This document shows, piece by piece, positions 1 to 9,177 of a stretch of 64,000 nt of DNA. Source of the DNA: an uncultured Pelagibacteraceae bacterium (GTDB taxonomy: Bacteria > Pseudomonadota > Alphaproteobacteria > Pelagibacterales > AG-422-B15); the NCBI GenBank assembly GCA_902526005.1, contig CABZIW010000003.1, forward strand, positions 62,001-126,000, written 5' to 3'. The notes under the pieces are model-generated. The model made no database searches. It was not told the DNA's origin and saw only the letters and a program-made list of their open reading frames with translations. Positions within the stretch are counted from its first letter, which is position 1, and each line of letters starts with the position of its first letter. A program made the translations under genes and the position numbers.

Positions 1-266
1 TAATTAATCATCATTTTGGCCCCTGTAACTGTCCAGATTTTACCAGCCAACGGTACTGATAGAGAAAGGCTTAAGAAACCATGTGCAATTGTGCTTTTAG
101 TAGGAAGTTCTTTTTGGGCTTTTTCTTCATTAACATGAATCCACTGATGATCATCAGTTGCATCTGCGAATAAATTTATTCTATTTTGATCAATTGACAT
201 CCAATCTGAATGTCCCATATCTTTACCTTTATAATTTTCTAAATCCTTTACATCCACACTTTGCAT
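1..266 (-). CDS. MaoC/NodN-like (R)-hydratase domain protein, partial at left edge
   Basis: The reverse strand reads from an ATG at 266 to the window edge, giving 88 residues with the C-terminus missing. A strong AGG-type ribosome site (GGAGG at 277-273) precedes the start. Around residues 34-46 the protein reads FADATDDHQWIH, the Asp/His hydratase signature of MaoC-like hot-dog enzymes of the NodN type, which hydrate trans-2-enoyl-CoA substrates. The later segment AHGFLSLSLSVPL also fits that family. It is divergent from the gene at 383. The substrate cannot be named, and the missing half prevents a length check. Confidence 0.82.
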   Translation of the reverse strand, partial: MQSVDVKDLENYKGKDMGHSDWMSIDQNRINLFADATDDHQWIHVNEEKAQKELPTKSTIAHGFLSLSLSVPLAGKIWTVTGAKMMIN

Positions 267-382
267 AGTATACCTCCAAAATTATTAATTTTATCTTGAG
301 AATATTATCTAATTAAAAAGATTATTGAAGTTTTATAATGAAAAATATTGATAAATCCATTAATTATAAATTCAAGTGAAGC

Positions 383-964
383 ATGAACGATAATCCAGTA
401 AATTTAAAAGGACTAGAAACAATTTATAGTTTCAGCAAAAAAAATAAGCAATCACTGCCGCCTGTAGAAGAATGGAACCCTCCATTTTGTGGTGATATTG
501 ACATGAAGATTTTACGAAATGGAAAATGGTTTTACATGGGCTCTGAAATAAAAAGACCTGCGATGGTTAAACTTTTCTCAAGCATATTAAGATTAGATGA
601 AGATGCATGCTACTACTTAGTTACACCCGTTGAGAAAGTTAGAATTCAGGTTGAAGATGCACCGTTTGTTGCTGTGTCCCTTAATAAAGTTGAGATAAGT
701 AGTAAAACTGGTTATTTATTTAAAACAAATCTCAATGAAGAAATTCTTCTCTCTAAAGAGAATCCATTAACAATTAAAATTGGAGAAAATTCAGAACCGT
801 CACCTTATATCCTGATCAGAAAAAATCTCCATGCACTTTTATCTAGATCAGTTTTTTATGAATTAGTGGATCTTGCAGAGGAGAAGATAGTTGATGATAA
901 AAAATGCTTAGTTATAGAAAGTATGGGTGAATGTTTCAACATTCATGAAGTTGAAAAAGAATGA
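383..964 (+). CDS. DUF1285 family protein
   Basis: A 193-residue cytoplasmic protein with no signal peptide or membrane segment. Phrases such as WNPPFCGDIDMKILRNG and WFYMGSEIKRPAMVKLFSSIL are typical of the DUF1285 family, a two-domain beta-rich family of unknown function found widely in Proteobacteria. Its stop overlaps the start of the Nudix gene by 4 nt (ATGA), so the two are probably cotranslated and continue into the CCA enzyme gene. This DUF1285-Nudix-CCA order recurs in alphaproteobacteria. No biochemical role can be given from sequence. Confidence 0.85.
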   Translation: MNDNPVNLKGLETIYSFSKKNKQSLPPVEEWNPPFCGDIDMKILRNGKWFYMGSEIKRPAMVKLFSSILRLDEDACYYLVTPVEKVRIQVEDAPFVAVSLNKVEISSKTGYLFKTNLNEEILLSKENPLTIKIGENSEPSPYILIRKNLHALLSRSVFYELVDLAEEKIVDDKKCLVIESMGECFNIHEVEKE

Positions 965-1599
965 TGCCTTTAGATAAATTGAGGCGTTTATTTGATGGTC
1001 CAGAGAAGATATCTCATGAGTATTTTGAAATACTTACGAATGATTTTTTAACAAGACATCATCACCCTCTAGCAGAAGTTGAAAAAGATAAAGCTAAACT
1101 AAATCCATCAGCTGTACTTGTACCAATATGTTACTCAAATAATGAAGTAAAAATATTATTAACTAAAAGACTGGATAATTTAAAAGATCATGCAGGACAA
1201 ATTAGTTTTCCTGGAGGTAAAATTGAAAAAAATGATATGTCTCCAATAGAAACTGCTTTACGAGAGGCTAACGAAGAAGTTGGTTTAAGGTCTGATGATG
1301 TAAATGTGTTAGGAAATCTTGATGTATATATAACTGGCACAGGATTTAGGATCATGCCAATTGTATCTATAGTATCTGATTACTCCTATTTAAAGGCAAA
1401 TCAAAATGAAGTGGATGAAATATTTTTTCTCCCCTTAGAATTCTTAATGGACTCAAACAATCATAAGAAAGAAAGTGCCACATATGAGGTAAACAATAAA
1501 AAATATGAATATGACTATTACGTTTTACCTTATAAAGATTACAATATCTGGGGAGCAACTGCTGGAATGTTGATTAATCTTTATCAAATTCTAAAATAA
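961..1599 (+). CDS. Nudix hydrolase, coenzyme A pyrophosphatase type
   Basis: A 212-residue protein. The segment LLTKRLDNLKDHAGQISFPGG (residues 67-86, paraphrased here because of length) matches the CoA-pyrophosphatase signature that precedes the Nudix box, and the box itself runs to REANEEVGL at residues 101-109, with the Glu pair that binds Mg2+. The family cleaves CoA and acyl-CoA into 3',5'-ADP and phosphopantetheine. The gene starts inside the stop of DUF1285, with tandem ATGs at 961 and 964. The adjacent CCA enzyme gene lies 17 nt downstream. CoA as the substrate is inferred from the signature. Confidence 0.88.
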   Translation: MMPLDKLRRLFDGPEKISHEYFEILTNDFLTRHHHPLAEVEKDKAKLNPSAVLVPICYSNNEVKILLTKRLDNLKDHAGQISFPGGKIEKNDMSPIETALREANEEVGLRSDDVNVLGNLDVYITGTGFRIMPIVSIVSDYSYLKANQNEVDEIFFLPLEFLMDSNNHKKESATYEVNNKKYEYDYYVLPYKDYNIWGATAGMLINLYQILK

Positions 1600-1616
1600 T
1601 ATAAATAATCTGTCTT

Positions 1617-2849
1617 ATGAGTAGATTTTCATCAATCCTAGAACAAAACGATGTTGCGCAAGTTTTTGATCTTTTTGAAACCTATCAAAAAAACAGTATT
1701 TATGTTGTAGGGGGCTCTATCAGAGACGCACTTTTAAATAGGGAAATCACAGATATTGATTTTGCTACTTCTTTGAAACCAAAGACTATTACCGAAATAC
1801 TCAATAAAGAAAATATTAAATTTATTGATGTAGGAATAGATCATGGAACGGTTACAGCAATAATTAATGAAAGAAAGTTTGAAATTACAACTTTTAGAAA
1901 CGATATTTTTACTGATGGAAGACATGCTCAAGTCTCATTCTCAAATAGTTTAGAGGAAGATGCTTTAAGGAGAGATTTTACCATAAATGCAATGTATTTA
2001 GATAAGGGTGGAAATTTAATAGACCCTAAAGATGGTAAAACAGATTTAGAAAACAGAGTCGTTCGTTTCATTGGTAATCCAGATGAAAGAATAAAAGAAG
2101 ATTACCTTAGAATACTAAGGTATTTTCGTTTTTTAGCATTATTCGGCGATATATCTCCTGACGCAGAGGTGATGAAAACAATAAAAGCAAATCTTGATAA
2201 GTTATCAGTTGTTTCTAAGGAAAGGCAATGGAATGAACTAAAGTCAATTCTAAGTCTAAATGCTCCAAATCATGCAATATCTGCAATGAGTGAAATAGGT
2301 TTGCTTGATGTTTATTTTGATGGCACTAGCATAAATGATGCATTTGTAAATTTAATTGAAATAGAAAGTAGAATATCCCTTTCAATTGATCCAATATTGA
2401 GATTAAGTACTCTAATTGAAAACTCGTTGGATAAAGCGAATACTATCATAAAAAAATTACCTTTATCAAAATCAGACTCTACTGACTTATTGAAATTAAG
2501 CACACTGAATAAAAAAATCGTTTCTTACATGTCAATGAAAGAAGTTAGATATTTACTTTATCTATTAGGTCGTGACGGTTTTCAAAAACAAATTCTTGTT
2601 AATTGGGCTAAGGATACAAATAATAAAAATGAAGTAAATTGGAGATCTCTATATGAAGTTGCTCAAAGCTGGGAGAAGCCATCTTTTGCTCTAACAGCCA
2701 AAGATGTAATAAACATGGGAATATCTCAAGGCCCAATGGTTGGAGACATCTTAAAAGAGGTTGAAGACTGGTGGGCAGAAAATGATTTTATTGACGATAA
2801 GTTTTCATTAATTGAGAGGCTTAAAGCAATCGTTCAATCAAAAAAATAA
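1617..2849 (+). CDS. cca: CCA tRNA nucleotidyltransferase / poly(A) polymerase family
   Basis: A 410-residue class II nucleotidyltransferase. The GGSIRDALL motif (residues 32-40) and the metal-binding DIDFAT (46-51) form the catalytic head. The segment RRDFTINAMYLD and the RILRYFRF helix mark the neck and the nucleotide-specificity region. The family adds or repairs the 3' CCA of tRNA. The tRNA at 39315 already encodes CCA, so repair may be an important use here. The C-terminal half is helical and less conserved. The gene converges on greA with only 5 nt between stops. Confidence 0.92.
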   Translation: MSRFSSILEQNDVAQVFDLFETYQKNSIYVVGGSIRDALLNREITDIDFATSLKPKTITEILNKENIKFIDVGIDHGTVTAIINERKFEITTFRNDIFTDGRHAQVSFSNSLEEDALRRDFTINAMYLDKGGNLIDPKDGKTDLENRVVRFIGNPDERIKEDYLRILRYFRFLALFGDISPDAEVMKTIKANLDKLSVVSKERQWNELKSILSLNAPNHAISAMSEIGLLDVYFDGTSINDAFVNLIEIESRISLSIDPILRLSTLIENSLDKANTIIKKLPLSKSDSTDLLKLSTLNKKIVSYMSMKEVRYLLYLLGRDGFQKQILVNWAKDTNNKNEVNWRSLYEVAQSWEKPSFALTAKDVINMGISQGPMVGDILKEVEDWWAENDFIDDKFSLIERLKAIVQSKK

Positions 2850-2854
2850 TTTTT

Positions 2855-3334
2855 TTATTTATATAAAATTTTCTTAATCTCGTAGTTTTTCTCTCCTTTT
2901 GGCGTTGAAACTGATACGAAATCGCCTTTTTCTTTTCCAATTAATGCTTTAGCAACAGGTGATCTGTAAGATAGCAGACCCGATTCAATATCTGCTTCAT
3001 CATCACCAACAATTTGAAACTTTGTCTTTGTATCATTATCAATATCTTCAACTTCAACAGTTGCACCAAAGACTACAGTTTTTTGATTTTTAGGAATATT
3101 TGAAATATCAATGATTTCTGCATTAGCTAATAGTAATTGAATTTCCTGAATACGACCCTCAATGTGACCTTGCTCCTCTTTTGCCGCATGGTACTCTGCG
3201 TTTTCCTTTAAATCGCCGTGCTCTCTCGCCTCCGCAATGGCTTGAATTACTTTTTGCCTTTTATTATTTATCAAATCGCTTAATTCATCTTGAAGTTTTT
3301 TTGCGCCATTTGATGTAATTGGTTCAGTTTCCAT
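2855..3334 (-). CDS. greA: Transcription elongation factor GreA
   Basis: GreA rescues backtracked RNA polymerase by stimulating transcript cleavage. The N-terminal coiled coil carries the [16 protein letters not shown] segment, with the acidic tip residues that reach the polymerase active site. The C-terminal FKBP-like domain follows ([23 protein letters not shown]). I chose the ATG at 3334: it gives 159 residues, the usual family length, lies just after the hemF stop, and has a weak GGAA site. An in-frame ATG at 3346 would add four residues and overlap hemF, but has no visible ribosome site. It is the last gene of trmL-hemF-greA. Confidence 0.95.
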   Translation of the reverse strand: METEPITSNGAKKLQDELSDLINNKRQKVIQAIAEAREHGDLKENAEYHAAKEEQGHIEGRIQEIQLLLANAEIIDISNIPKNQKTVVFGATVEVEDIDNDTKTKFQIVGDDEADIESGLLSYRSPVAKALIGKEKGDFVSVSTPKGEKNYEIKKILYK

Positions 3335-3336
3335 TT

Positions 3337-4140
3337 TTATTTCCATTTAGCATTAGGAGGCATTGACATTAAAATTGCATCAATATTACCACCGGTGTTT
3401 AAGCCAAATTTTGTTCCTCGATCGTATAAAAGATTATATTCCACGTACCTCCCACGTTTCAATAACTGAATTTCTTTATCTTTTTTTGTGAACTTTTCAT
3501 TCATTTTTTGGCTTATTATTTCTCTTACAATATCATTAAAAGTTAGGCCAACGTCCTTAACAAAATCAAAATCTTTTTTCCAATCATCCATTTTATAGTC
3601 AAAAAATATTCCGCCAATTCCTCTTATTTCTTTTCTGTGGGGTAAATAGAAATATTTATCACACCATTTTTTATAATTTTTGTAATAAGATTTATTATGA
3701 TTTTCACACATTGTTTTTAATTTATTATGAAATTGTTTCTTTAATTTAGCGTCTTTAAAACATGGAGTGGCGTCAATACCGCCACCAAACCAATTTTTAC
3801 CCGTTATTATGTGCCGAGTATTGAAATGTAATGCAGGAACCTTTGGATTTGCTGGATGAAGCACTACAGATACTCCTGTGGACCAAAATTTTTTATTCTT
3901 TTCAGTTCCTGGAATTTGTTTTGCAAATTCTTTTGGAAAGGTACCTGTTACATTTGAAAATGCTATACCGCCTTTTTCGATTACATTTCCCTTAATTATT
4001 CTATATTCACCTTTTTTCCATTTATTAGTTTTGAACCTTGCTTTTGATCCATTTTTTTTTTCGAGTTCAAGTACAGTCTCACAGATTAGATCCTGCAATC
4101 CCTTGAACCATGCTTTAGTTATCTTTTTTTTATTTAACAT
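3337..4140 (-). CDS. hemF: Aerobic (oxygen-dependent) coproporphyrinogen III oxidase
   Basis: HemF oxidatively decarboxylates coproporphyrinogen III to protoporphyrinogen IX in heme synthesis, using O2. Family segments visible include [43 protein letters not shown]-region [29 protein letters not shown] and the C-terminal [14 protein letters not shown] with [14 protein letters not shown]. At 267 residues it is somewhat shorter than the roughly 300 of E. coli HemF, but no core block is missing. Use of the O2-dependent enzyme fits an aerobic lifestyle and the nearby cytochrome bc1 genes, which need heme. It lies 1 nt after trmL. Confidence 0.95.
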   Translation of the reverse strand: MLNKKKITKAWFKGLQDLICETVLELEKKNGSKARFKTNKWKKGEYRIIKGNVIEKGGIAFSNVTGTFPKEFAKQIPGTEKNKKFWSTGVSVVLHPANPKVPALHFNTRHIITGKNWFGGGIDATPCFKDAKLKKQFHNKLKTMCENHNKSYYKNYKKWCDKYFYLPHRKEIRGIGGIFFDYKMDDWKKDFDFVKDVGLTFNDIVREIISQKMNEKFTKKDKEIQLLKRGRYVEYNLLYDRGTKFGLNTGGNIDAILMSMPPNAKWK

Positions 4141-4141
4141 C

Positions 4142-4585
4142 TCAAAATAGTTTTAACTGTCTGTTTGCCTCAGAAATAACTATAGCTGAAGACACGGCAA
4201 CATTTAAAGATCTTGCGGAACTGTTCATTGGTATTCTTATTATTTGGTCAGATTGTTTGTGAACGTAATCTGGTACTCCCGCACTTTCTCTTCCAACAAT
4301 TAAATTATCATTACCCTTAAACTCAAAATCATAGTGACTAAGTTTTCCTTTTGTAGACAACAGTATTTTTCTTCCTTTTCTATTTTTCTCGTAGTGCTTC
4401 CAATCGTCAAACTCTGTTAAATTAATATTTCTACCATAGTCCATTGCAACTCTGCTTAGAGATTTTTCCGACATTGCAAATGAGGCTGGATGAATGATAT
4501 CAATATTGACGCCGAAACAAGAGCAAATCCTCACCATTGCTCCAGTATTTTGAGGTATATCAGGTTCAAAAATTGCTAAGTTCAT
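4142..4585 (-). CDS. trmL: tRNA (cytidine(34)-2'-O)-methyltransferase, SPOUT family
   Basis: A 147-residue minimal SPOUT methyltransferase. The N-terminus NLAIFEPDIPQNTGAMVR and the C-terminal trefoil-knot blocks LIVGRESAGVP and IPMNSSARSLNVAVS are those of TrmL, which methylates the wobble ribose of certain leucine tRNAs with SAM. There is no extra RNA-binding domain, as expected for TrmL. It is the first gene of a minus-strand group with hemF and greA, divergent from petA across a 136-bp gap that must hold both promoters. Confidence 0.92.
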   Translation of the reverse strand: MNLAIFEPDIPQNTGAMVRICSCFGVNIDIIHPASFAMSEKSLSRVAMDYGRNINLTEFDDWKHYEKNRKGRKILLSTKGKLSHYDFEFKGNDNLIVGRESAGVPDYVHKQSDQIIRIPMNSSARSLNVAVSSAIVISEANRQLKLF

Positions 4586-4621
4586 CTAATTGATATTTTA
4601 TAACTTTTTAATCCTAATATA

Positions 4622-4638
4622 TGCGTCATCATGACACA
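4622..4638. promoter_or_regulatory. Imperfect palindrome, possible operator between trmL and petA
   Basis: The sequence TGCGTCATCATGACACA has a perfect 5+1+5 core (GTCAT-C-ATGAC, 4625-4635) and two more outer pairs after one mismatch. It sits in the divergent gap, about 84 bp upstream of the petA start and 37 bp upstream of trmL. Size and symmetry suit a dimeric regulator. No regulator can be assigned from sequence. Confidence 0.35.
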
Positions 4639-4721
4639 ATTTTTAGCACTTCAGATTGCCTTTTTCCCTTAAAAAACGACGATTTACAAGTATATTAGCA
4701 ATATAACTCAAGGATATTAAA

Positions 4722-5231
4722 TTGTCAGAAAAACAAGTTACAAGAAGAAATTTTCTTTATGTCACTACAGGTGCATTTGCAGCTGCGGGAGCCGCTTCAT
4801 TAGCATGGCCTTTCGTTGACCAAATGAACCCTGATGCATCAGTTAAAGCGTTAGCATCAACTGAGATTGATCTAAGGCCCATAATACCTGGACAAAGCAT
4901 TACTGTGATGTGGAGGGGTAAACCGGTATTTATTAGAAGGCGAACACAGGCTGAAATTGATGAGGCAAAGAAAGTGAATTTAGCTGATTTACCGCACCCA
5001 GAGGAAGATAGCGATCGGGCACAAAATCCTGAATGGCTTGTTATGGTTGGAATTTGTACCCATCTTGGATGTGTGCCGCTTGGACAAAAAGGTGATTATA
5101 ATGGTTGGTTTTGTCCATGTCATGGTTCTCATTATGATACATCAGGTAGGATAAGAAAGGGACCTGCACCTACAAATCTTGAGATTCCGGATTATGTATT
5201 CTTAAACGAAACTACTATTAAAATTGGATAA
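4722..5231 (+). CDS. petA: Ubiquinol-cytochrome c reductase Rieske iron-sulfur subunit
   Basis: The Rieske subunit of the cytochrome bc1 complex, 169 residues, anchored in the inner membrane with its 2Fe-2S head in the periplasm. The N-terminus has a twin-arginine motif (RRNF, residues 8-11) followed by the membrane helix. The cluster ligands are C112/H114 (CTHLGC) and C131/H134 (CPCHG), with C117 and C133 as the disulfide pair. The start is TTG, supported by AAGGA at 4710-4714 and by the need to keep the Arg pair; no suitable ATG exists. It is the first gene of petABC. Confidence 0.96.
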   Translation: MSEKQVTRRNFLYVTTGAFAAAGAASLAWPFVDQMNPDASVKALASTEIDLRPIIPGQSITVMWRGKPVFIRRRTQAEIDEAKKVNLADLPHPEEDSDRAQNPEWLVMVGICTHLGCVPLGQKGDYNGWFCPCHGSHYDTSGRIRKGPAPTNLEIPDYVFLNETTIKIG

Positions 5232-5237
5232 AAAAGT

Positions 5238-6497
5238 ATGAGCGAAAATTATGCACCTAAATCAGCTGTTGGAAGATGGTTTAATGACCGTTTACCACTT
5301 TTAAACTTAATTTATGGACATTTACTTCCATATCCAACGCCGAAAAATTTAAATTATTGGTGGACATTTGGGGGAATTTTAACTTTTTGCCTTGTTACCC
5401 AAATAATTACAGGACTTGTCCTAGCAATGCACTATGTTGCTGACGCCGACTTAGCTTTTGCAAGTGTAGAGCATATAATGAGAGATGTTAATTATGGGTG
5501 GTTATTAAGATACATACATGCAAACGGTGCATCACTATTTTTTATGGCGGTGTATATTCATATGGCAAGATCTCTATTTTACGGCTCATATAAAGAACCA
5601 AGAGAATTAATCTGGATAATTGGTGTGTTTATATTTTTACTCATGATTGCTACTGCCTTTATGGGGTATGTGCTTCCGTGGGGCCAAATGAGTTTCTGGG
5701 GAGCTACAGTTATAACAAATTTATTCAGTGCAATTCCTTTGGTAGGTGAGTCAGTAACTAACTGGTTGTGGGGAGGTTATGCTGTTGGTAGCCCACTTTT
5801 AACTAGGTTTTTCACATTACATTACCTGATGCCTTTCCTGATTTTTGCCCTAGTTATACTTCATGTTTGGGCACTACATGTACCTGGTAATAATAATCCT
5901 GAGGGTATTAATGTTGTTCAAGGCTCTCAAGATACAGTTCCTTTCCATCCTCATTACGTTGTAAAAGATATGTTTGCACTTGTTGTATTCTTAGTTGTAT
6001 TCGCGGGCTTTGTATTCTTTGTCCCTAATTTACTTGGACATACTGACAACTATATTGAAGCTAATCCTTTGCAAACTCCGGAACATATTGTCCCAGAATG
6101 GTATTTTCTTCCATTCTATGCAATCTTGAGATCCGTACCAGATAAACTCGGCGGAGTAATTTTAATGGTTTCTGCAATTGCTATTTTAGCATTCTTACCT
6201 TGGCTGGATACTTCAAAAGTTAGGTCAGCAAAATACAGACCTCTCTATAGACAGTTTGTATGGCTTTTCTTTGCTAATGTAATATTGCTTGGTTATCTAG
6301 GGGCTCAGACTGCTGATGGTCTATTTCTGATTATTGGACGAATTGCTACCGCTTATTATTTTGCTCATTTTATAATTATTTTACCTCTACTTGGCTATAT
6401 TGAAAAAACCAAACCTTTGCCTAAGAGCTTGAGTGAGCCTGTTCTTTCTCCCGAGGAAAGACAGATGAAGGCCGCTGCCTCTGGAGCCAGTGCTTAG
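5238..6497 (+). CDS. petB: Cytochrome b subunit of cytochrome bc1 complex
   Basis: A 419-residue polytopic protein carrying both b hemes and the quinol sites. Visible hallmarks are the GLVLAMHY helix, the paired heme histidines in helices B and D ([15 protein letters not shown] with [10 protein letters not shown]), the cd-helix region [20 protein letters not shown], and the PEWYF motif of the Qo site ([17 protein letters not shown]). The C-terminus is slightly extended, with an alanine-rich tail. The gene follows petA by 6 nt and precedes petC by 10 nt, a standard three-gene operon. Confidence 0.97.
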   Translation: MSENYAPKSAVGRWFNDRLPLLNLIYGHLLPYPTPKNLNYWWTFGGILTFCLVTQIITGLVLAMHYVADADLAFASVEHIMRDVNYGWLLRYIHANGASLFFMAVYIHMARSLFYGSYKEPRELIWIIGVFIFLLMIATAFMGYVLPWGQMSFWGATVITNLFSAIPLVGESVTNWLWGGYAVGSPLLTRFFTLHYLMPFLIFALVILHVWALHVPGNNNPEGINVVQGSQDTVPFHPHYVVKDMFALVVFLVVFAGFVFFVPNLLGHTDNYIEANPLQTPEHIVPEWYFLPFYAILRSVPDKLGGVILMVSAIAILAFLPWLDTSKVRSAKYRPLYRQFVWLFFANVILLGYLGAQTADGLFLIIGRIATAYYFAHFIIILPLLGYIEKTKPLPKSLSEPVLSPEERQMKAAASGASA

Positions 6498-6507
6498 CTA
6501 TTGATAT

Positions 6508-7284
6508 ATGAAATTTATCATAAATTTATTTGTATCTTTCTCATTGCTACTGAGCTTTAGCTTTACTCAATTACATGCTGCTGGTGAAATGAAAGAGCCT
6601 ATGCATCCTGATTGGTCATTTGAAGGACCATTAGGAAAATTTGAGAGAGCGTCGCTTCAAAGAGGGTATCAAGTTTATACCGAAGTCTGTTCAGGATGTC
6701 ATTCAATGAACCTTTTAAGTTATAGAAATCTAATTGAAGAGGGTGGTCCTGAATTCAGCGAGTCTCAAGCTAAAGCAATGGCAGCAGCATTTGAAGTAAA
6801 AGCTGCTCCAAATGCCGATGGAGAAGTTGAAATGCGTCCTGCAATATTATCTGACAAGTTTGTTAGCCCATATGAGAATGAACAACAGGGAAGAGCTGCA
6901 AACGGCGGTGCTTATCCGCCAGATTTATCCGTAATGGTTAAAGCACGACATGGTGGAGCAGACTATTTGTACTCTTTATTGTTGGGTTATGTTGATGCAC
7001 CAAGTGATATTAAACTCGATGATGGCGTTTATTACAATGAGTACGCAAAAGGCCAAAAAATAGCGATGCCTCAAGTATTGTATGAGGATGCTGTAGTTTA
7101 CACAGATGGAACAACTGCAACGCCAGAACAAATGGCACGTGACGTCACAATGTTTCTTACTTGGGCAGCAGAACCAAAGCTAGAGGCGAGAAAAAGAATC
7201 GGTTTTAAGGTAATTTCATACTTATTAATTCTTTCTGTATTACTCTACTTCACTAATCGACAAATTTGGAAAGATACTCATTAG
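6508..7284 (+). CDS. petC: Cytochrome c1 subunit of cytochrome bc1 complex
   Basis: Cytochrome c1 passes electrons from the Rieske centre to soluble cytochrome c. The 258-residue protein has an N-terminal signal peptide (about residues 1-25), a single heme site CSGCH (C61, C64, H65), a candidate Met ligand in IAMPQVL, and a C-terminal anchor helix (about 232-248, SYLLILSVLLYF). The start ATG follows petB closely. A small AT-rich hairpin (AATTGA/TCAATT, 7301-7315) follows the stop but lacks a clear T-run, so termination there is uncertain. Confidence 0.96.
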   Translation: MKFIINLFVSFSLLLSFSFTQLHAAGEMKEPMHPDWSFEGPLGKFERASLQRGYQVYTEVCSGCHSMNLLSYRNLIEEGGPEFSESQAKAMAAAFEVKAAPNADGEVEMRPAILSDKFVSPYENEQQGRAANGGAYPPDLSVMVKARHGGADYLYSLLLGYVDAPSDIKLDDGVYYNEYAKGQKIAMPQVLYEDAVVYTDGTTATPEQMARDVTMFLTWAAEPKLEARKRIGFKVISYLLILSVLLYFTNRQIWKDTH

Positions 7285-7433
7285 TCTATTTCCTAAAAAC
7301 AATTGATTTTCAATTATTTAAAAAAATAATTTTAAGTAAATTATTAGTATCCTTATCCACAGAAACATTTTATCGATCTCGATTACTTCATTTTGGTAAT
7401 GTAAATTAAACTCTTACTAAACGGAGGAATTTA

Positions 7434-8723
7434 ATGTTAGAAAATATTTTTAAATTAAAAGAGAACGGTACCAGTGTAAAAACTGAGTTGCTGGCAGGTT
7501 TAGCCACGTTCTTAACAATGGCATATATTATTGTCGTTAATCCAGCCATCTTATCTACTGAGGGAACTGGTATGGATTTTGGCGGTGTATTTGTTGCTAC
7601 AATCATAGCTGCTGTAGTTGGCTGTTTAATAATGGGCCTATGGGCGAATTGGCCGATTGCCCTAGCGCCTGGTATGGGTTTAAACGCTTTCTTTGCTTTC
7701 GGAGTTGTATTTGGAATGGGTTATACTTACCAGCAGGCTCTTGCTGCAGTGTTTATTGCAGGGATAGTGTTTTTAATTTTATCTGTAACACCAGCACGTC
7801 AGTGGATAATAAATAGCATACCTAAAAGTATGAAGTTTGGCGTAGGGGCGGGCATAGGCTTGTTCTTAGCAATCATAGGATTAAAAAATGCTGGTGTGGT
7901 TGTTGATAATCCCGCAACTCTAGTTGGTTTAGGTGATGTAAGTTCAATGCCTGTAATATTAGCTGCCGTCGGATTCGCAATTATGGCAATTTTAGATAAG
8001 CGCGGTGTTCCAGGATCAATCATCATAGGTATACTTGCAGTAAGTATTATTGCTTGGGTAAGCGGTGTAAGCGCAATTGATGGAGTTGTGGGATCAGTTC
8101 CCCCAGCTGTTCATGCGTTCTCAATGGACTTTAGTCTTGTAGCAACAGCAGGTTTTATTGGTGTTGCGTTTGCTTTTCTTTTTGTAGACTTTTTCGATAC
8201 CGCTGGAACTCTTACTTCAGTTGCCAATTTAACTGGTAAAGTTGACCAAGACGGAAACGTTGATGGTATAGGTAGAGCAGTTTTAGCAGACTCCACAGCT
8301 ACAACAATAGGTGCATTAGTTGGAACTTCCAATACTACATCATACATTGAATCTGGAGCAGGCGTTAAAGAAGGTGGGCGAACAGGACTTACAGCGGTTG
8401 CTGTGGCACTTCTATTTGCAATCTGTTTATTTTTAGCACCATTAGCTCAAAGTATTCCTGCGTTTGCAACTGCTCCAGCTCTAGTGTTTGTTGCAACATT
8501 CTTTTTGAAAAACCTAAGGGATATAGAATGGGATGATGTCAGTGAATATGCTCCAGCAGTTTTAGCGGCAGTATTGATGCCTCTTACATTCAGTATTGCT
8601 CATGGAATTGCACTTGGTTTTATAGCATACGTTGTAATTAAAGCACTAAGTGGTAGACATGAAGACCTAAATGCTGGTTCGATTGTAATTGGAGTATTAT
8701 CGGTTCTATACTTTATCTTCTAG
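7434..8723 (+). CDS. NCS2 family purine permease, AzgA/PbuG-like
   Basis: A 429-residue inner-membrane transporter with about 12-14 hydrophobic segments. Family blocks include GLATFLTMAYIIVVNPAILS near the N-terminus, ALAPGMGLNAFFAF, and the DFFDTAGTLTSVA segment of the AzgA (hypoxanthine/guanine/adenine) branch of NCS2. A clear GGAGG site lies at 7423-7427. It converges on gpt, 6 nt away, which suggests uptake of guanine, hypoxanthine or xanthine followed by phosphoribosylation. Exact specificity is inferred, not shown. Confidence 0.9.
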   Translation: MLENIFKLKENGTSVKTELLAGLATFLTMAYIIVVNPAILSTEGTGMDFGGVFVATIIAAVVGCLIMGLWANWPIALAPGMGLNAFFAFGVVFGMGYTYQQALAAVFIAGIVFLILSVTPARQWIINSIPKSMKFGVGAGIGLFLAIIGLKNAGVVVDNPATLVGLGDVSSMPVILAAVGFAIMAILDKRGVPGSIIIGILAVSIIAWVSGVSAIDGVVGSVPPAVHAFSMDFSLVATAGFIGVAFAFLFVDFFDTAGTLTSVANLTGKVDQDGNVDGIGRAVLADSTATTIGALVGTSNTTSYIESGAGVKEGGRTGLTAVAVALLFAICLFLAPLAQSIPAFATAPALVFVATFFLKNLRDIEWDDVSEYAPAVLAAVLMPLTFSIAHGIALGFIAYVVIKALSGRHEDLNAGSIVIGVLSVLYFIF

Positions 8724-8728
8724 TTTAG

Positions 8729-9175
8729 TTAATGATTGGCTTTGTCTTCCTCATCCCAGGGGAAGACAGGCCAAGTATCCTGTGTAATTTCCTCGACATA
8801 TGTATCAGCTAGAGGCAGACCTCTTGGTTTCGCATATATTACAGCTAAGTGCATATTAGGCATGTATTCCTTTAGCGCTTTAGCGGTACCGCCCTTATCA
8901 ACAATATCATCTATGACGAGTACAACTTCATCAGTTTTCGGAGCTCTGTGAACAATTGCTTTTCCAGCCTCTCTATGGATATAACTTTGTATGGAAACAA
9001 TATCTACGTCCTGAATTCCAAGAGTGTAAGCGACAACTGAAGCAGGTACAAATCCACCTCGAGAGACAACAACCATTTTATCAAATTTAATGTTTTTTTC
9101 TTTTATGAGATGCGCAAGCTTAACTGCTTTTTCGTGCATTTCTTCATATGAAGGAAATTCTAGTTTATGGTCCAT
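8729..9175 (-). CDS. gpt: Xanthine-guanine phosphoribosyltransferase
   Basis: A 148-residue type I phosphoribosyltransferase. The PRPP loop is VLVIDDIVDKGGTAKAL, and the N-terminal VVVSRGGFVPASVVAYTLGI plus the C-terminal QDTWPVFPWD resemble E. coli Gpt closely. The enzyme makes GMP, XMP and IMP from the bases and PRPP. PRPP synthetase (prs) is encoded in the same minus-strand run. The gene lies 2 nt after ychF in transcription order and converges on the purine permease. Confidence 0.9.
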   Translation of the reverse strand: MDHKLEFPSYEEMHEKAVKLAHLIKEKNIKFDKMVVVSRGGFVPASVVAYTLGIQDVDIVSIQSYIHREAGKAIVHRAPKTDEVVLVIDDIVDKGGTAKALKEYMPNMHLAVIYAKPRGLPLADTYVEEITQDTWPVFPWDEEDKANH

Positions 9176-9177
9176 GA

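Noticed and set aside
334..339. TATAAT upstream of the DUF1285 gene as a promoter -10
   Set aside because: No acceptable -35 hexamer lies 15-19 bp upstream. In AT-rich DNA the hexamer alone is weak evidence.
2840..2856. A7-TAA-T7 palindrome around the CCA-enzyme stop as a bidirectional terminator
   Set aside because: The stem is A:T only and common by chance in this DNA. The position between convergent genes is suggestive but not enough.
7353..7361. A perfect DnaA box (TTATCCACA) in the AT-rich gap after petC
   Set aside because: It is alone: no second box, no clustered repeats and no dnaA or hemE nearby were seen. A 9-mer match is expected by chance about once in a window of this size, so I do not call an origin.
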